64,000 nucleotides of DNA, taken from UBA3700 sp002372775 (GTDB lineage: Bacteria; Bacillota; Clostridia; Christensenellales; UBA3700). A program made the position numbers and the translations under genes. Every line of letters begins with the position of its first letter. The first letter of the stretch is position 1. The DNA lies in contig CAMOIC010000002.1 in assembly GCA_946615965.1 (NCBI GenBank), positions 28,975-92,974 on the forward strand, read 5' to 3'. Below are positions 61,386 to 64,000 of the stretch, in pieces. The notes below the pieces were generated by a model, which was not told the DNA's origin, did not search any database, and saw nothing but the letters and a program-made list of their open reading frames with translations.

Positions 61386-61787
61386 TTAAATATTGAATGT
61401 TTCTGGAGCTGATGTAAATGAAGCAAAAGTAACTGTAGCTCTCTTAAAATATAACATTTGCATATTGCCATCATCTTCATTATACATATTTCTTAATACT
61501 GGCATTTTATCTAGCATTAAAGTTTTAACTTCTCTTGTATCATCATTAACAAGTTCCCCTGCTATTCTTACCCACTTTCCATCTTTGAAAGCACAAATTT
61601 CAGCTTTTGGATTTTCAGCTAATTGATGAGAAACGGATTTTACCTTTCCTGTTTGAATATATAATTTATCTTTATAAGCAATTGCTGTGCCAAAAGGTCT
61701 TACTCTTGGTTGATCCTTCTCAACAGTGGCAAGATAGTATGTACCTGCTTCGTCTAAAAACTTTACAACTCTTTCTAAATTATTCAT
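61386..61787 (-). CDS. Pyridoxamine 5'-phosphate oxidase-family split-barrel protein
   Basis: Small FMN-binding split-barrel. Typical stretch YYLATVEKDQPRVRPFGTAI and LYIQTGKVKSVSHQLAENPK, then AEICAFKDGKWVRIAGELV. Length 133 aa matches the short uncharacterised PNPOx-like group, not the true PdxH enzyme. Substrate unknown. First gene of a bicistron with TfoX-N. Confidence 0.88.
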   Translation of the reverse strand: MNNLERVVKFLDEAGTYYLATVEKDQPRVRPFGTAIAYKDKLYIQTGKVKSVSHQLAENPKAEICAFKDGKWVRIAGELVNDDTREVKTLMLDKMPVLRNMYNEDDGNMQMLYFKRATVTFASFTSAPETFNI

Positions 61788-61858
61788 GATAACGCCTCAT
61801 AGTTTTATTAATTAACAAAGAACTAATATTTTGATACAAATCCTTTGCCATTGTTCTT

Positions 61859-62611
61859 TTATTTTTCTTTCATTTTATTTTTAAATACTAATATTGCAAC
61901 CACAAAAGCTAATACAGTATAACCAAGTACAATTAATAAAGGTAATATAAAATCATTAAATGAATCATTTACACCTATAATCATATTTTGAATTAGCATT
62001 GTGGCATTTCTAAATGGTAATACATTCATAAAAGTAATCATACCTTCATTCAATCCATCTACAGGAAACCACATACCAGATAATACTGATTGACCAACAA
62101 TTACAATTGATGATACACCACCTATAGATTTTTCATTACATATTGAGCCAAATAATATTCCCATTCCAATAAAGAATAATGATGTGACTACACTTAATAT
62201 AATAGCAAGCATCATGCCTAAACCAAATAATGATGTATCAAATATTCCACCAACCAAGAAAAATAATAGTGATTGAACTAAAGTAATTGGTAAAACAGAT
62301 AATGCATACGCAAAGATAAATTCATATGATTTAGCTTTAGAAACATATAATCTTGTTAAAAATGATGTATTTTTATCTGTAGATAATAATAGCCCTGTAA
62401 ATAATGTTAAAAATGCTTGTGAGAATACTACTATTCCTGGAGCTAAATATTTCATTTGAAATTGTTCTGTTAAATCATGGAATATTAAATAAAATAATAT
62501 CTCCATAAATAGAGGCAAAGCTAATGTAAATATTAAAGATAACGGATCTCTTATTATTTCTTTTAAATTTCTATTTGTTAATGTAAAAACCCTAGATAGT
62601 GATTTATTCAT
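61859..62611 (-). CDS. ABC-2 type transporter permease
   Basis: Six-helix permease starting MNKSLSRVFTLTNRNLKEII, with the ABC-2 signature region (VIVGQSVLSGMWFPVDGLNEG and NVLPFRNATMLIQNMIIG). Length 250 aa is normal. Works with the ATPase encoded just upstream (8 bp overlap). Such exporters often handle drugs, peptides or lipids; the substrate is unknown. Confidence 0.92.
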   Translation of the reverse strand: MNKSLSRVFTLTNRNLKEIIRDPLSLIFTLALPLFMEILFYLIFHDLTEQFQMKYLAPGIVVFSQAFLTLFTGLLLSTDKNTSFLTRLYVSKAKSYEFIFAYALSVLPITLVQSLLFFLVGGIFDTSLFGLGMMLAIILSVVTSLFFIGMGILFGSICNEKSIGGVSSIVIVGQSVLSGMWFPVDGLNEGMITFMNVLPFRNATMLIQNMIIGVNDSFNDFILPLLIVLGYTVLAFVVAILVFKNKMKEK

Positions 62612-63338
62612 TTAATTCACCTCCAGATACTATTTCTATAAATGCTTCTTCTACCTTTGATTTATTTGTTTTTATAAATAATTCTTCTTTTGTTCCAACG
62701 AATAATAATCTACCATCTTTCATTATTCCGATTCTATCAGATAAAGCTTCTGCTTCTTCCATGTAATGAGTAGTAAGTATTATTGTCATTTTAGTCTTTA
62801 ATTCTTTTATTGTATTCCATAATTCTCTTCTTGCGATAACATCAAGGCCTAAAGTTGGTTCATCTAAAAACAATATTTTTGGTTTAGTAACTAAAGCTAA
62901 AGCAATAGATAATTTTCTTTGCCAGCCTCCAGAAAGCTTTGAGGCTTTTTTGTCTTTAACTTTATCAAGTTCAAATGATGAATAAATATATTTTTTAGTT
63001 TCTTCTATTTCTTCTTTAGTTTGACCTGATAATTTTGCATAAAATTCAATATTTTCTTCTACTGTAAGTTTTCTAGCTACAGCTGTTTCTTGCATTGATA
63101 TATCAATTAATTCTTTTATTTTATCCGCATCTTTATTAATTGAATAATCATATATTAATGCATCTCCAGATGTTGGCTTAACTAAAGTTGAAAGCATTTT
63201 AATAGTTGTAGTTTTGCCCGCACCATTTACACCAAGAAGTGAAAATAACTCACCTTCATTTATTTCTAAATTTAAACTATTTACAGCAACAACATCTTTA
63301 TATTCTTTTGTTAAATTATTTATCTTGATTGCCTGCAT
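62604..63338 (-). CDS. ABC transporter ATP-binding protein
   Basis: DrrA/CcmA-type ATPase: Walker A LLGVNGAGKTTTIKML, Q-loop region DISMQETAVARKLT, signature LSGGWQRKLSIALAL, Walker B ILFLDEPTLGLDV and switch His in ILTTHYMEEAE. In the signature, W replaces the usual M/Q (LSGGMQQR). Length 244 aa. The start lies inside the AbrB-like gene (23 bp overlap), so the three genes form one operon. Confidence 0.95.
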   Translation of the reverse strand: MQAIKINNLTKEYKDVVAVNSLNLEINEGELFSLLGVNGAGKTTTIKMLSTLVKPTSGDALIYDYSINKDADKIKELIDISMQETAVARKLTVEENIEFYAKLSGQTKEEIEETKKYIYSSFELDKVKDKKASKLSGGWQRKLSIALALVTKPKILFLDEPTLGLDVIARRELWNTIKELKTKMTIILTTHYMEEAEALSDRIGIMKDGRLLFVGTKEELFIKTNKSKVEEAFIEIVSGGELNE

Positions 63339-63537
63339 TTGGTATCATCCCTCCCATTAATGCATAAAATGCATCATCTTTTAATATGGCAAGACCTTTT
63401 TCTTTATCTCCCATAATCATTAAAGTGTCTCCTTCTTTAATATCAAACATCTTTCTTGCTTCAATAGGAACAGTAATTTGACCTTTAGGTCCAACTTTAA
63501 CACTAACTATAAATCTATCTTCTGTTACAGTTCTCAT
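63316..63537 (-). CDS. AbrB/MazE/SpoVT-type DNA-binding protein
   Basis: Swapped-hairpin DNA-binding protein of 73 aa: VSVKVGPKGQITVPIEARKM and FDIKEGDTLMIMGDKEKGLA. No toxin partner follows, so it is more likely a transcription factor for the ABC operon than an antitoxin. The promoter leader holds tandem repeats that may be its own binding site. Confidence 0.92.
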   Translation of the reverse strand: MRTVTEDRFIVSVKVGPKGQITVPIEARKMFDIKEGDTLMIMGDKEKGLAILKDDAFYALMGGMIPNAGNQDK

Positions 63538-63554
63538 TTGCCTCTCCTTATATT

Positions 63555-63604
63555 CTTACTTTTCTTACTTTTCTTATTATATAACATCAAATACGACTTT
63601 TCAA
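63555..63604 (-). promoter_or_regulatory. Promoter of the AbrB-ABC operon with 9-bp tandem repeats
   Basis: Minus strand: TTGAAA (63599-63604), 17 bp, TATAAT (63576-63581). Just downstream, CTTACTTTT is repeated at 63555-63563 and 63564-63572 (plus-strand reading), followed by the related CTTATTATA. The repeats sit in the leader, between the start of transcription and the ribosome binding site, and may be an autoregulatory operator. Confidence 0.75.
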
Positions 63605-63622
63605 TATTTTTGAGTAATTCAT

Positions 63623-63655
63623 AAAAAAATTGTGATAGATTTCTCATATCACAAT
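63623..63655 (-). terminator. Minus-strand terminator with no visible upstream gene
   Basis: Perfect 9-bp stem ATTGTGATA (63629-63637) / TATCACAAT (63647-63655). On the minus strand it is followed by seven T. It would end a transcript entering from the right of the window, but the 345 bp to the edge have no minus-strand ORF, so it points to a gene beyond the edge or a non-coding RNA. Confidence 0.7.
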
Positions 63656-63696
63656 TATTGTTCTATTATGTATAAGGACAAGTATGGTAATACAAA

Positions 63697-63767
63697 TGAA
63701 ACACCCCTTAAATTTTGAAACACCCTAGCAAAAAAGTGAAACACCATTGAAACACCTTTGAAACACC
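63697..63767 (+). repeat. Five TGAAACACC direct repeats
   Basis: Copies begin at 63697, 63716, 63737, 63748 and 63759. Spacings are 19, 21, 11 and 11 bp, close to multiples of a helical turn, so all copies face nearly the same side of the DNA. They lie in the 462-bp gene-free end of the window, between outward terminators. Spacers are unrelated and short, so this is not a CRISPR array; a protein-binding array is likely. Confidence 0.8.
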
Positions 63768-63818
63768 CTTTCGTGGTAAGAACAAAAGTAAGAAATTAAT
63801 ATATTTATTTTTCACCTT

Positions 63819-63845
63819 AGAGACCTCTGAGTCTCTTTTCTTTTT
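63819..63845 (+). terminator. Plus-strand terminator right of the repeat array
   Basis: Stem AGAGAC (63819-63824) / GTCTCT (63831-63836) followed by a T-rich tract (TTTCTTTTT). No plus-strand gene ends here, so any transcript would be non-coding and would include the repeat array. Confidence 0.55.
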
Positions 63846-63871
63846 GTATAATTTATTTAGAGGCATAAAAC

Positions 63872-63964
63872 ATGATTAACATTAATAAAGATTTTGAATC
63901 ACTTGATTATTCTATTAAAACTTCATTTTTTAGAAACCTTCTTCTTATTTATTTTAATCTTTAA
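63872..63964 (+). CDS. Possible 30-residue small ORF near the window edge
   Basis: ATG at 63872 with GAGG about 8 bp upstream and TATAAT at 63847-63852. It encodes 30 residues: charged at first (MININKDFESLDYSIKTS), then hydrophobic (FFRNLLLIYFNL). It could be a small membrane peptide or leader peptide, or chance in AT-rich DNA. The bases after it to the edge show nothing I can name. Confidence 0.2.
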   Translation: MININKDFESLDYSIKTSFFRNLLLIYFNL

Positions 63965-64000
63965 CTTTGTTATTATCACCACATAAAGAGCTTAGCACAT

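Noticed and set aside
61800..61858. Terminator after the ABC permease
   Set aside because: AAAGAAC/GTTCTTT arms exist but the loop is about 29 nt and there is no T-run, so support is too weak.
63316..63537. Antitoxin of a toxin-antitoxin pair
   Set aside because: The next gene is an ABC ATPase, not a MazF/Doc-type toxin.
63697..63767. CRISPR array
   Set aside because: Repeats are 9 bp with spacers of 2-12 bp, far too short, and no cas genes are present.

Overview
The window is an AT-rich stretch of a low-GC Gram-positive (Bacillota, most likely Clostridia) chromosome, probably from an uncultured or gut-associated lineage. The evidence is a large SRP RNA with an Alu domain, a CIRCE element before groES-groEL, a PyrR-type leader before carAB, SepF, a single-chain clostridial-type PurL, class II GalT, lipobox lipoproteins and strong AGGAGG ribosome binding sites. 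Almost every gene is on the minus strand; only the SRP RNA, groES-groEL, galT, the RlmI-like methyltransferase, the hydroxyacyl-CoA dehydrogenase and possibly a tiny edge ORF run the other way. This suggests a single replichore with the fork moving right to left through the window. I see no integrase, transposase or CRISPR array.

Layout. 1-2 kb: lspA (cut by the edge), sepF and yggS. 2-4.5 kb: a KAP-family P-loop NTPase beside tRNA-Gln(CUG), then the SRP RNA. 4.5-8 kb: a YczE-like membrane protein, dCMP deaminase, and heat-shock-controlled groES-groEL. 8-13.4 kb: pncB-lgt-galK diverging from galT. 13.4-19.1 kb: a hypothetical membrane protein and carAB with its PyrR attenuator. 19.1-25.4 kb: recR-ybaB-dnaX, a GPH sugar symporter, nnrD/E and recX. 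25.4-29.1 kb: purL. 29.1-29.4 kb: a non-coding gap with three perfect DnaA boxes. 29.4-37 kb: beta-mannosidase, a flavin-reductase-fold protein and a ParC/ParE-like topoisomerase pair. 37-43.5 kb: an alpha/beta hydrolase, an NSS symporter, two G3E GTPases (one with a His/Asp-rich repeat insert, one fused to a TIGR03943-like domain) and an RlmI-like methyltransferase. 43.7-45.1 kb: M18 aminopeptidase.

45.2-50.4 kb holds the most interesting unit: a two-component system next to a VTC-domain polyphosphate polymerase, a DUF4956 membrane protein and a Cthe_2159-like beta-helix lipoprotein. A nearly identical 16-bp motif lies upstream of both the regulator gene and the VTC gene, so the regulator probably controls both. 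50.4-57 kb: aminotransferase, radical SAM protein, CDF transporter, nitroreductase, hydroxyacyl-CoA dehydrogenase and a membrane-anchored GH30-like hydrolase. 57-59.3 kb: a thiol-peroxide operon (glutathione peroxidase, TrxR-like flavoprotein lacking NADPH motifs, thioredoxin, MarR regulator) with a palindrome on its promoter. 59.3-63.5 kb: a hypothetical protein, an Ig-like membrane protein, TfoX-N and PNPOx-like proteins, and an AbrB-ABC transporter operon. 63.5-64 kb: non-coding, with five helically phased TGAAACACC repeats.

Sequence-level oddities include PurL lacking the glutaminase cysteine, Lgt with Val at a usual His/Tyr position, an SRP RNA with an unusual apical loop, and related acidic tails on two unrelated transporters. 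All function calls come from motif reading; no database search was run.
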